Part shown: piece by piece, positions 1 through 8,591 of the stretch
How positions within the stretch are numbered: the first letter of the stretch is position 1
Layout of the letters: each line of letters starts with the position of its first letter
The notes under the pieces: generated by a model
Databases searched by the model: none
What the model was told of the DNA's origin: nothing
What the model saw: the letters and a program-made list of their open reading frames with translations, nothing else
Source: an uncultured Saprospiraceae bacterium
GTDB lineage: Bacteria > Bacteroidota > Bacteroidia > Chitinophagales > Saprospiraceae
Assembly (NCBI GenBank): GCA_937973565.1
Contig: CALJKQ010000328.1
Span: 1-17,714 of the forward strand
DNA length: 17,714 nt
Direction: 5' to 3'
Program-made: the position numbers and the translations under genes

Positions 1-2348
1 CCGTTTCCGGTCACTCCAAACAATTGACCATCATCTCTGAATGATATAGAAGCAAAATTGTCTCCAAGGTTACCAATTAAAGTGCACACCCCGGTTGAAA
101 AATCAATTTTGGTCAACAACCTGCCTGTAATTCCGGAAACTTTCACAATTGCATAATTTTCACCGGTTGTCGGATGAGTCGCGAGACCGTTGATGCCCGT
201 GATTGTAAAACCCGACATACTGGGTGCCAACCTTTTGATGATTGAAAGATTTTCCAAGTCTATTATCCACATAGAATCCTGGAACGGTGAAGTTCCGGCT
301 ACGACGTTGCTTTTTCTATAATTTATTCCGTTGATGACTGCGGGGTTGCTGGCATAAACTACAGCACAGCCGGGTGCGCTGGCATAAGAAACGGCAACGT
401 TATAAGAACCGCTATTCAAATTGGTAAATGTATTGGATGGTTGTGCGGCCCCACCGTTAAGACTGTAAGCCAAAGGTCCGCTGCCTGCGGCATTGACTAC
501 AATACTACCCATGGTTGATGGGAACACAGGCTGATTAACCACCACAGAGTTAATAACAGGATTAGGTTTAACCGTAACATAAGCAGTGTCAGGCTCACCG
601 GGATTACCATTATACGTAGGGATAAATATAAATCTCACGGTAATGTCTGCGTTGGTGTTGTTGACCAGCATACCATTGACATCACCGGTTCCATTGGCAG
701 GAATGCCGGTAACATTTACGGTTTCATTGCGGGACCAGGCCACAGTTGCCGGACCAGGCATTACAGCAGCATCAATGTTGATGGTTGCACCTGAGCACAC
801 GGTTTGAGTTTCAGGACTCGCTACCACGGTAGCCGCAGCAGGCGCGAAATTGGCCCTTATTACGAGTGCCCTTGCAAAACCGGCACCGAAATCTTCTGCA
901 TTAGCCCATCCACCGTTGGGATTGGTAGGCCAATCGGTCCAATTGGTTTCGGGTGTATACTTATCCATAGTAAGGCCAACGGTCAAAGTAGAATCAACCT
1001 CCACTGCACATATTACAATGGTATCCAGCGGATTCAGTGTAAGAGCAGTAGTGAGTGGAATGACCACTAAAGAATCTACAATTCCTCCTGATGTATAAAT
1101 GGGTGATGTATATAAAACCGGACCAGGAATACCATTTTGTTTTTTGAAAATGGTTAAACCGTATTTTGCGGGTGATGCCATCAATGAAAAGTACATCGAA
1201 ACCGAGTTAAGGGTGGCAATTTGAGTTATGGGATATTCTGTCCCCAAGTACCCCCCGTTTCCGGCACCTATGCCCAAAGTGCCAACCACATTACCATTAT
1301 CACGGGCAAATGTGCTGTCGCTGATCTCGAAAGTTGATCGAAGAGTGTCGTTAGCCGCATTTTGATCTACCTCCGTCATCTTGGCAATATATTCTACGTT
1401 GTAAACGCCTGCACCAGGTGCTGTATAAGGGCTAAGACTTTTCTGCGTTGTTGCCAATGAAGCCAAAGTTGCCACACCACCCGTCGTTGTACTGTTTTGT
1501 AATTCAACCGACATGGCGTCTTTAACTTTGATTTGGATCTGCGGATTGTTAATAGTGTTGAGACCATAGTTTTTGAGGGTCCCCCCCAATGCAATCGGAT
1601 AATCCATAATATCCGGAATCTGGGTGAAACGGGATGTATTGTCTACCCCTTCCATAGCGATGTCAAACAGGAAAGAATTTTCAACCTTTACATCATCAAT
1701 TAACAGAAGAAACTGGTTGTCTGAATTGTTGCGGTATCCAATGTAAATACTTTGGCCCGCGTAGGCAACCAAAGGATAGATTCGATTCGTCCATGTAGAA
1801 TTTTCATTGGCAATACTGAAAATCACAGTAGAATTTGTTACCTGATTGCCCAGATTGCCCGGACCTCCCGTGGGTACATTGGGGGCTACCATAATGCGCA
1901 CTTCGTATCCATCCCTAAACATAGGATCATATGCAATCGCATTCCAACTTAAAACCGTATTGGCTGTGATTCCTGAAATCAGTGGCGTCCACATCCAATC
2001 GTCACCGGCTCCTTCAGGATTGTACCATGAAGTACTGAAGGCTGCGGAATCTATAACAGAATTGGCAAAATCTTCTCTTCTTTCCCAAGCATCATTCACA
2101 TAATTTACAGCAGCATTGGGCGTCTTGTTGTCGACATTAAACAAAGACCAGCCACCGGGAAACACATAAGTACCGGGCCCACCGGCTGTAGGACCGGGCA
2201 CACCATCGAAGTCTTCATAAAACAAGACCTGTGCTTGTAAAGATAAGGATGTAAGGGATAAAAGCAGTCCTAAAACCAGTAATCGCGCATTTAATAGAAA
2301 GCTAATGCTTGACTTTGATTTGGTCAAAGAAAAAGAAAAGAGGTTCAT
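1..2348 (-). CDS. Secreted multidomain adhesin-like protein, N-terminal part (3' end outside window)
   Basis: One uninterrupted frame runs on the minus strand from an ATG at 2346-2348 to the left edge, giving 782 codons with no stop. Residues about 16-40 form a signal peptide ending in LSLQAQ. Residues about 41-223 look like a choice-of-anchor J (cleaved-adhesin type) domain, starting VLFYEDFDGVPG and ending LLLIDDVKVE. Residues about 225-345 resemble a CARDB-like beta-sandwich. Residues about 503-596 are a PKD-like Ig fold with a VCSGATINI start and a VTVKP end. Residues about 613-662 match the SprB/gliding-type repeat pattern (YSLNGG ... NTFTNLNSGSYNV). From about 680 the sequence looks like the start of a beta-propeller (SMWIIDLENLS). 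Family knowledge says such proteins are exported, often by T9SS, and anchored or released at the surface. The expected sorting tail would lie off the window, so T9SS export is inferred. A good promoter sits 43 nt upstream. Confidence 0.85.
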   Translation of the reverse strand, partial: MNLFSFSLTKSKSSISFLLNARLLVLGLLLSLTSLSLQAQVLFYEDFDGVPGPTAGGPGTYVFPGGWSLFNVDNKTPNAAVNYVNDAWERREDFANSVIDSAAFSTSWYNPEGAGDDWMWTPLISGITANTVLSWNAIAYDPMFRDGYEVRIMVAPNVPTGGPGNLGNQVTNSTVIFSIANENSTWTNRIYPLVAYAGQSIYIGYRNNSDNQFLLLIDDVKVENSFLFDIAMEGVDNTSRFTQIPDIMDYPIALGGTLKNYGLNTINNPQIQIKVKDAMSVELQNSTTTGGVATLASLATTQKSLSPYTAPGAGVYNVEYIAKMTEVDQNAANDTLRSTFEISDSTFARDNGNVVGTLGIGAGNGGYLGTEYPITQIATLNSVSMYFSLMASPAKYGLTIFKKQNGIPGPVLYTSPIYTSGGIVDSLVVIPLTTALTLNPLDTIVICAVEVDSTLTVGLTMDKYTPETNWTDWPTNPNGGWANAEDFGAGFARALVIRANFAPAAATVVASPETQTVCSGATINIDAAVMPGPATVAWSRNETVNVTGIPANGTGDVNGMLVNNTNADITVRFIFIPTYNGNPGEPDTAYVTVKPNPVINSVVVNQPVFPSTMGSIVVNAAGSGPLAYSLNGGAAQPSNTFTNLNSGSYNVAVSYASAPGCAVVYASNPAVINGINYRKSNVVAGTSPFQDSMWIIDLENLSIIKRLAPSMSGFTITGINGLATHPTTGENYAIVKVSGITGRLLTKIDFSTGVCTLIGNLGDNFASISFRDDGQLFGVTGN

Positions 2349-2391
2349 TTCTTCAGTTTTGGTTGTTGTAAATATTCAAAAGAACAAAGTA

Positions 2392-2422
2392 CAAATATAA
2401 TCAAATTAATTGAATATCAACC
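2392..2422 (-). promoter_or_regulatory. Bacteroidota-type promoter for the adhesin-like gene
   Basis: Read on the minus strand, GGTTG is followed by 18 nt and then TATATTTG, an exact fit to the -7 consensus TAnnTTTG. The -7 box ends 43 nt before the ATG at 2348. The response-regulator gene ends upstream at 2537 and I see no clear terminator hairpin between the two genes, so this promoter is what separates them. Confidence 0.6.
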
Positions 2423-2536
2423 ATTTGTCAAATAGAAAACAAAGTATGGTTAATCCAAAAAAAAGGACTATATATTAAATCAAAACAATATATTTTAAAC
2501 CCTTATTTTCTATTATTTATAAATTATTGAAATGAT

Positions 2537-3181
2537 TTATCTCTTCACCAGGCCATACTCCAAAGCAATTCTTACCATTCCTGCAGTATTCTTCACACCC
2601 AATTTTATCATAATATTTCTCCTGTGCGTTTCCACAGTCCCAAAACTGATAAAGAGTTGCTCTGAAATTTCCTGGGTAGTCTTTTCATCAATAATAAGCT
2701 CCAAAATCTGTTCTTCTCTCCGCGATAATTTAGGAAATGGTGAGTTGGAAATCTTGTGATCGTCTTTCAAATCCTGTCCGATCAAAATATCTGAAATCTC
2801 CTGGCTTAAATATTTTTTTCCGGCATGCACATCACAAATTGCTTCGACTATCTCATCGCGACCTGCATTTTTGTGTAAATATCCATCAGCCCCGTTCTTC
2901 AACATCAGTTTAATCAGGTTCGATTCGCTGATCATAGAAAGGGCAATTACTTTTACTGAAGGGTACTCTTTTTTAACCACCCTGCAGGCCTCAATACCAT
3001 TCATTTCAGGCATGTTGATATCCATTAACACAACATCAGGAACGTGCTCTTTTAGCCCTTCCAACAACAAATGTGCTGACCTGTAGCACTTATGCACGGT
3101 TATTTCTTTTGTGCCGTCCAACAGCAACGTTAAACCCTCCAGCACCAATTGGTGATCATCTGTAATAACCACATTTATCAT
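2537..3181 (-). CDS. NarL/LuxR-family response regulator
   Basis: This is a 214-residue DNA-binding response regulator. The receiver domain (about 1-120) keeps the acidic pair D8-D9, the phosphate-accepting D54 in VVLMDINMPEMNG, S82 and K104. A GerE/LuxR-type helix-turn-helix follows at about 150-212 (KLSRREEQILELI ... FGTVETHRRNI). Its ATG lies inside the stop region of the upstream histidine kinase (ATGA overlap at 3178-3181), so the two are almost certainly translated together, and the kinase is the obvious phosphodonor. Length and layout are standard for the NarL/FixJ group. The target genes cannot be read from the sequence; the adjacent adhesin and the divergent symporter are only positional candidates. 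Confidence 0.93.
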   Translation of the reverse strand: MINVVITDDHQLVLEGLTLLLDGTKEITVHKCYRSAHLLLEGLKEHVPDVVLMDINMPEMNGIEACRVVKKEYPSVKVIALSMISESNLIKLMLKNGADGYLHKNAGRDEIVEAICDVHAGKKYLSQEISDILIGQDLKDDHKISNSPFPKLSRREEQILELIIDEKTTQEISEQLFISFGTVETHRRNIMIKLGVKNTAGMVRIALEYGLVKR

Positions 3182-5115
3182 TGCTGCGTATTGATACTTT
3201 TATACGGAATATCTATATTGATGGTAGTACCTTGACTGGGGGTGGAATCTATGTTCATACTCCCCTCCAGATACTTTACTCTGGATTCAATACTCCTTAA
3301 CCCCATACCTTTGCCACTGATCAAACTATTGACATCAAAGCCTCTGCCATTATCTTCAATCAATACGTTGAGACCCTCTTCGTAACCTACCAATTGAATC
3401 AACAAATGCGTTGCATTTGCATGTTTGAGAGCGTTGTTCACAACTTCCTGTATAATCCTGTAAATCATTACGGTCTTTTGATCGCCCAACAGATTTTCAT
3501 TGAGTTGATGAATTTCCACATCACAATCCAAACCCCTGGATTGAACCGTATGTTTAATGTCTGACAATACGCCGGCAAGACCATTCATTTGGAGTGAGTG
3601 CGGCACCATATCATGTGCAATCCTCCTCACCTCTGCACAGGCTTCATCAATCAATTGATTGGTCTTCTCATAAACATTCATGTTTTTAATATGGGTAATC
3701 TCACGCTCAATCGCATTAAAGTGAGCCTTTACCGTCGTCAACAAACCACCCAAACCGTCGTGCAAATCTTGCGCAATCCTGAGACGCTCGGATTCTTGTC
3801 CCTCTATCATGGAATTCAGTGCCAACAATTTGTTTTTCTGCTCCAGTTCTGCAATTCTTTGCTGCTGTATCATAATGTCCTTTTCCTTCATTTCACGCTG
3901 AAATTTTAACTTTCTTCGATAAAAATAAAATGCCCCTCCTCCCAGGAACGCTATAAACAGGGCAATGGCAATGATGGTGCGCTGCCTGTTTTCAGCTTCT
4001 TGCAATTCCAGATCTTGTCTTAAAATTTCTTTTTCCTTTTCCTGCGTTTGATATTTTACTTCATAGTCCGCAATCTTACCGTCAAAAATTTGCTGAAATG
4101 ACGAATCCTGAACGGCAATATATTTTTCAATCGACTGAAATGCTTTTTCTGTTTCACCATTGCTCTTATACAATTCAAACAGGTGTTTGTAATAATTTTT
4201 CCTTTCCTGCGGAATAGAATTGTGCTTCAACAGTTCCATATACAACTTTTCAGCCTTGGCAAATTCCTTATCCTTTTCATACATTTCTCCTAGAATCAAA
4301 CCCCGGAAGCTTACTTTGGCAGCTTCAACACTGTCTTTTATCATCGATTGAATCAACCTTTCAAGCGTGGCCTTACCCTCATCTTTATCCTCAAAATAAT
4401 CATCCATCCCCAGATGCCGCATGTCAGACAGACCTTTACCCTGCTTTTTGAATTGAATGTACTCTTTCAAATACTTTTCAAAGATTTTTTTATCACCTCT
4501 TTCCTTTAATGCAACCAACATGGAATGCAAAACAAATCCCTTATTCATCCGATTGGGTGAATCTTTGATATAGCTGTAACTTTTATTGAGATAATAATCT
4601 GCTTTCTTATAGTTTTTAAGTGCCAGATAAATTCTATATCTGTTGAAGTTGGGGCGCCAAAGATGTTCCTTATCCTCTCCTTTTGAAAAATAATCTTCGC
4701 TGATTTTTGAATAATAGAGCGCACTGTCAAGCTTATCTACATTAATATAGGCACTAGCCAATGAATTGGTAAGACCTGCTATTTTGTAGTCAATCCCTTT
4801 TTGGTTCTTCATGTATTTCCATGCCATCAAACCAACACTGAGGGTGTTTTTTGAATCCGATTTTCCACTGTAAGAAAAAAAGACTTTTAGCACTGCATCC
4901 ATGTATCTCTGACTTGCCGGGCTGCTTCTGAATTTTTGAAAAACAGCCTCCAGACAGACCTCATCCGATATTTTTTCGGTTGATAAAACTTTATATAATT
5001 CTTTTAACCTGGTCTCATTTAAAGTCGTGTCGAGCTCTGTCAACAAGTTATCACATTGACCTGAACAAATCCAGGGCAATGCCAATATCCAAAATTGTAA
5101 GAAGAGGAATCTCAA
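3178..5115 (-). CDS. TPR-containing membrane sensor histidine kinase (HisKA_3 type)
   Basis: This 645-residue sensor kinase begins with a signal sequence (MRFLFLQFWILALPW). A long alpha-helical periplasmic region of tetratricopeptide-like repeats follows (about 30-345, for example NSLASAYINVDKLDSALYY), then a coiled coil, one transmembrane helix (about 380-399) and a second coiled coil (about 403-440). The kinase core has the HisKA_3 box with H452 in AQDLHDGLGG, the N box EVVNNALKHA (557-566), DNGRGFD (588-594) and GKGMGL (601-606). This architecture is common in Bacteroidota and pairs with NarL-type regulators, here the overlapping downstream gene. The start is TTG: there is no ATG in frame between it and the upstream stop, and it places the signal sequence directly at the N-terminus. 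The signal sensed is unknown. Confidence 0.92.
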   Translation of the reverse strand: MRFLFLQFWILALPWICSGQCDNLLTELDTTLNETRLKELYKVLSTEKISDEVCLEAVFQKFRSSPASQRYMDAVLKVFFSYSGKSDSKNTLSVGLMAWKYMKNQKGIDYKIAGLTNSLASAYINVDKLDSALYYSKISEDYFSKGEDKEHLWRPNFNRYRIYLALKNYKKADYYLNKSYSYIKDSPNRMNKGFVLHSMLVALKERGDKKIFEKYLKEYIQFKKQGKGLSDMRHLGMDDYFEDKDEGKATLERLIQSMIKDSVEAAKVSFRGLILGEMYEKDKEFAKAEKLYMELLKHNSIPQERKNYYKHLFELYKSNGETEKAFQSIEKYIAVQDSSFQQIFDGKIADYEVKYQTQEKEKEILRQDLELQEAENRQRTIIAIALFIAFLGGGAFYFYRRKLKFQREMKEKDIMIQQQRIAELEQKNKLLALNSMIEGQESERLRIAQDLHDGLGGLLTTVKAHFNAIEREITHIKNMNVYEKTNQLIDEACAEVRRIAHDMVPHSLQMNGLAGVLSDIKHTVQSRGLDCDVEIHQLNENLLGDQKTVMIYRIIQEVVNNALKHANATHLLIQLVGYEEGLNVLIEDNGRGFDVNSLISGKGMGLRSIESRVKYLEGSMNIDSTPSQGTTINIDIPYKSINTQQ

Positions 5116-5260
5116 ATGCCAGGTAATTTTATGTAAAAATACCAGAAAATCGCTGGCCTTGAATGGCTTTTGAAAAAATATATGATTTCATGGATTTATC
5201 CGTTTAATCTGATTTACCTAAAAACACCCGGCGACTTATATAAAAAAGCACATAGTTGCA

Positions 5261-5291
5261 GGTTGAATGTTGAAACAATTTTATACCTTGG
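5261..5291 (+). promoter_or_regulatory. Probable promoter for the symporter-kinase pair
   Basis: GGTTG, then 18 nt, then TACCTTGG, one mismatch from TAnnTTTG. The spacing equals that of the adhesin promoter. The -7 box ends 22 nt before the ATG at 5314. This lies inside the frame of a longer reading of the symporter, which argues against the upstream start at 5170. Confidence 0.45.
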
Positions 5292-5313
5292 TTCACAATC
5301 AAAACCAAATGGC

Positions 5314-6921
5314 ATGTGGACAACATTGCTGAGCTTTGCATTTGTAATGGCCATGGTTTCCTGGCTGGGAAAAAAATGGATGGGAAATGAGGACCTCGAC
5401 ACGCAGGATGGTTACTTCTTAGGAGGACGAAGTCTCACGGGCATAGTGATAGCAGGCTCACTCATTATGACCAATATTTCTACCGAGCATTTGGTGGGCA
5501 TGAATGGATCAGCTTATAAAAACGGAGCTTTGGTAATCACGTGGGAGGTAACTTCTGCCATTGCACTGGTGATAGCTGCCCTGTTTTTTGCACCTCAATA
5601 CCTCAAAATCGGCCTTACGACACTACCGGAATTACTGGAAAAAAGATTTGATGCAAAATTGAGAAGCTATGTTGACATCATGCTCATAATATCATTTATT
5701 TTCACTCTCCTGCCGATTGTGCTATACACAGGGGCCATTAGCATTGAACACTTATTTGGCATTGCTGAATTATTGGGTGTAAACCAAGCCACCGGAATCT
5801 GGGTAACCGTTCTTATTACGGGAACCATTGGTGCCATTTATGCTATATACGGCGGCCTGAAAATGGTGGCTGTTACTGATACGTTATTCGGATTCGGCTT
5901 GATTGTCGGAGGACTTGCCATTCCCATTCTGGGCCTGTTACATATAGGAGATGGGGATTTATTCCAGGGTTGGACGATACTTTGGTCAAATGCCAGAGAA
6001 AAATTCAATGTGATTTCAGACGAACCCTCTATTGGACCCGGAGCCAGAGACGCTATTCTGCCTTTCTCTGTGCTGTTCACCGGCATGATCATTAACCAGT
6101 TGTATTTTTGGGCTATGCACCAATCCATCATTCAACGGGTACTGGGAGCCGCCAGCCTGAAGGAAGCGCAAAAGGGTCTTTTGTATACCGGTATACTAAA
6201 ATTAACCTTGCCTTTGATCATCATCCTTCCTGGCATCATTGCTTTTCAGATTTTTGGGGACCGCTATTACGGTCATTTAGATCAGGTTTATCCCGCACTC
6301 GTAAAAATGTTATTACCTCAGTGGGCGACAGGCTTTTTTATTGCCATCATTGCAGGGGCTGTACTCAGCACGTTTAATAGCGGATTAAACAGTGCGGCTA
6401 CCCTTTTTTCTTTGGGTATTTACAAAAAACTTTACAAGCCGCAAGCAAGCCATGATCAGGTGGTCAGGACTGGTAAAAAAGTTTCGATCATATTGGCCAT
6501 CGGCTCCATCCTCATTGCCCCTATGGTTGCCAAAGCACCACAAGGTCTTTATCAATTGCTCCAACAACTTAATGGCATATTTTTTATTCCCATGGCTACT
6601 ATGATTCTGGCGGCGCTTTTTATGCCCTGGATATCTACCCTTGCAGCCAAAGCAGGACTCATATTTGGACTCTTGTTTTATATTGTCATGCAGTACATCC
6701 TGCAGGTTGATCTGCATTTTGTGCATATTTGGGGCTTAGAATTTGTACTTAACATTGTCTTTATGTCTTTATTGAGTTGGTTTTACAAACCGAGCCATTC
6801 ATACGTGATTAAAGACATGAGATTTGTAGATATGAGCCCATGGAAATACACCTTACCCCTGGGAATAATTTTAATGGCCGTCACTGTTGCCGTTTATCTC
6901 GTCTTAGGCAATCTGAATTAG
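5314..6921 (+). CDS. Sodium/solute symporter (SSS/SLC5 family)
   Basis: A 535-residue polytopic inner-membrane protein that imports an organic solute with sodium. Visible family marks are the YFLGGRSLTG segment (34-43), NISTEHLVGMNG in TM helix 1-2, the SSF signature stretch around GGLKMVAVTDTLFGFG (180-195) and a Na2-site-like LSTFNSGLNSAATLFS (351-366). It has a dozen or more hydrophobic helices. The frame is open further upstream to a TTG at 5170, but those 48 residues are not membrane-like, and a promoter-like element lies within them, so I start at the ATG at 5314, which gives the normal family length. The sugar kinase begins one base after the stop, implying one transcript. The substrate is therefore likely to be phosphorylated on entry; a sugar or cyclitol such as inositol is an inference from that neighbour. 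Confidence 0.9.
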   Translation: MWTTLLSFAFVMAMVSWLGKKWMGNEDLDTQDGYFLGGRSLTGIVIAGSLIMTNISTEHLVGMNGSAYKNGALVITWEVTSAIALVIAALFFAPQYLKIGLTTLPELLEKRFDAKLRSYVDIMLIISFIFTLLPIVLYTGAISIEHLFGIAELLGVNQATGIWVTVLITGTIGAIYAIYGGLKMVAVTDTLFGFGLIVGGLAIPILGLLHIGDGDLFQGWTILWSNAREKFNVISDEPSIGPGARDAILPFSVLFTGMIINQLYFWAMHQSIIQRVLGAASLKEAQKGLLYTGILKLTLPLIIILPGIIAFQIFGDRYYGHLDQVYPALVKMLLPQWATGFFIAIIAGAVLSTFNSGLNSAATLFSLGIYKKLYKPQASHDQVVRTGKKVSIILAIGSILIAPMVAKAPQGLYQLLQQLNGIFFIPMATMILAALFMPWISTLAAKAGLIFGLLFYIVMQYILQVDLHFVHIWGLEFVLNIVFMSLLSWFYKPSHSYVIKDMRFVDMSPWKYTLPLGIILMAVTVAVYLVLGNLN

Positions 6922-6922
6922 G

Positions 6923-7771
6923 ATGCAGACAGAGCTTACTTGCATCGGACATGCCTGCCATGACTTACATAAAGAAGGCGTAAAACTGGGGGGAACTGTC
7001 AGCTATGCTGCTGCTTTTGGAACCGCTTTAGGTGCCCAAACCCAAGTAATCACTTCCTTCGGAGAAGATTTTCAATTTATCGATGATTTTGAAAAGGCAG
7101 GTATAAAATGGTACAATCTGCCTTCTGTCTTGACTACCTGCTTTCAAAACACCCAGGGTGTCCATGGCCGCGAGCAAATGCTATCTGGCAGGGCAGCTTC
7201 CATCACAAGGGAATTTGTAGCCCAATGTTCCCTTCCCCAAAATGGGATCGTACACCTCGGGCCGATAGCCAATGAAGTAGAGCCCTCTATTGCCCTGCTT
7301 TTCCCCAACTGCACCGTCGGTCTTTCTATTCAAGGCTGGTTGCGCAAATGGACTGACGAAGGAAAGGTCTACACACAAACCCGGGATTGGCAACCCTTGA
7401 ATGCGGTCCAACTTGTTTTTGCCAGCGAAGAAGACATCAATTTTGATGAAAAAATCGCTTCTGAAATTGCCGCAAATACACCCATCTTCGTCTTAACCAA
7501 AGGGAACAAAGGTGCTGTTGTATATTACCAAAATAACGTTCAGTTTTTTCCATCATTTCCTGTCAAAGAAGTTGATACAACCGGAGCAGGCGATGTTTTT
7601 GCCCTTGGCTTTCTTTGGTCATTTCACCATAATAAAGATATAAAAACAGCTTGCATTTTTGCACATAGCCTCGCCTCTCTCTTGGTTGAAGGACATACTT
7701 TGCAAACACCTCCCAACAGCGAACAAATTGCGAATCGAATTCATCAGTATGAGTCAAAATTTAAACTATGA
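6923..7771 (+). CDS. PfkB-family carbohydrate kinase
   Basis: A 282-residue cytoplasmic sugar kinase of the ribokinase superfamily. The N-terminal substrate-binding glycine motif is KLGGTVSYAA (21-30), and the C-terminal signature is VDTTGAGDVFALGF (217-230), with the catalytic base in GAGD at D224. Family members transfer phosphate from ATP to a hydroxyl of a sugar or cyclitol. It begins one base after the symporter stop, so uptake and phosphorylation are likely coupled. The serine/tyrosine version of the N-terminal motif and the SIQGWLRKW stretch (135-143) recall PfkB members related to plant myo-inositol 3-kinase; this comes from memory of the family and not from an alignment, so the substrate stays open. 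Slightly shorter than ribokinase (about 305 residues), which fits the lidless subgroup. Confidence 0.88.
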   Translation: MQTELTCIGHACHDLHKEGVKLGGTVSYAAAFGTALGAQTQVITSFGEDFQFIDDFEKAGIKWYNLPSVLTTCFQNTQGVHGREQMLSGRAASITREFVAQCSLPQNGIVHLGPIANEVEPSIALLFPNCTVGLSIQGWLRKWTDEGKVYTQTRDWQPLNAVQLVFASEEDINFDEKIASEIAANTPIFVLTKGNKGAVVYYQNNVQFFPSFPVKEVDTTGAGDVFALGFLWSFHHNKDIKTACIFAHSLASLLVEGHTLQTPPNSEQIANRIHQYESKFKL

Positions 7772-7902
7772 TATTATCCAATCATCCATTCACCATTCCA
7801 TCCATGAACATCCAAGTATTTGAATATGCGGATCAATGTGAATGACGTCAATCATAAGGCATTGAATTAATTCTATCACCACACCTGAAAGTTATATCCC
7901 TC

Positions 7903-8433
7903 ATGATTAATAGCATAAAATCACAATATATGCAAACACATTATTTCCATAACACATCCATTCATACCCTCGAAGAAGCTTGCCAACTGCTGGATCGGCT
8001 CATCAAATTTGCCTCCACTTCTTATTTTCTGCTTGATAGCGATCAACGGGGTGCCCGCCTGAATTACGACAAATGGTCGCCCAGAGAAATCATAGGACAC
8101 CTGACAGATTCTGCCAGATACAATTTGGTGCGATTTACAGAAACCGCCATCCATACATCACCCTATATTTCAAATGGCTACAACCAGGTAGCATTGGTCA
8201 AAATACAAGACTATCAGGGTCAGGATGATGCAAACCTACTTCAATACTGGCAATTGCTCAACCAGCAAATCTTGCGGGTAATTCCACATTTAAGCAAAGA
8301 AGACCTTTCAAAATCTATACAAATTCAGGATGAAATCTTCACACTGGATTATGTTATTTTTGATTACATAGGTCACCTGCAATTTCATCTGGAACAAATA
8401 TTTGGACAAATTGACGAATCTTTATTGCCGTAA
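7903..8433 (+). CDS. DinB-like four-helix-bundle protein, putative metal-dependent
   Basis: A 176-residue protein of the DinB/YfiT fold. It shows the usual pattern: W58 in KWSPREIIGHLTDSARYN with H66 as first metal ligand, and a late HxxxH pair, H158 and H162, in YIGHLQFHLEQ. Family knowledge: these bundles bind a divalent metal through three histidines, and relatives include bacillithiol- or mycothiol-dependent transferases and many uncharacterised proteins. All three histidines are present, so the metal site looks intact. It lies 131 nt after the sugar kinase on the same strand with no obvious own promoter, so it may be read through from the symporter transcript. A start at the ATG at 7930 (167 residues) is equally possible. 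Specific function unknown. Confidence 0.8.
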   Translation: MINSIKSQYMQTHYFHNTSIHTLEEACQLLDRLIKFASTSYFLLDSDQRGARLNYDKWSPREIIGHLTDSARYNLVRFTETAIHTSPYISNGYNQVALVKIQDYQGQDDANLLQYWQLLNQQILRVIPHLSKEDLSKSIQIQDEIFTLDYVIFDYIGHLQFHLEQIFGQIDESLLP

Positions 8434-8452
8434 CAAATAGGGTTATGAACTT

Positions 8453-8460
8453 TAATTTTG
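8453..8460 (+). promoter_or_regulatory. Possible -7 box upstream of the pectate lyase gene
   Basis: TAATTTTG fits TAnnTTTG, but there is no TTG at the proper distance upstream and the leader to the ATG at 8592 would be about 130 nt. No better candidate is visible in the 158-bp gap, so this is weak. Confidence 0.2.
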
Positions 8461-8591
8461 TTATATTAAATGAACATCTTTAAAAATAGAACAGCTTTAG
8501 CCTCACCGTGAAAATTTAAATAGGTACAACCCAATTATCTTTTGAAATACCAAATTCTAACCAACTTTTATATCAAACAAAACATTCAATT

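Noticed and set aside
5170..5313. Extended N-terminus of the symporter starting at TTG
   Set aside because: The 48 extra residues are not membrane-like, exceed the family length, and include the promoter-like element at 5261-5291.
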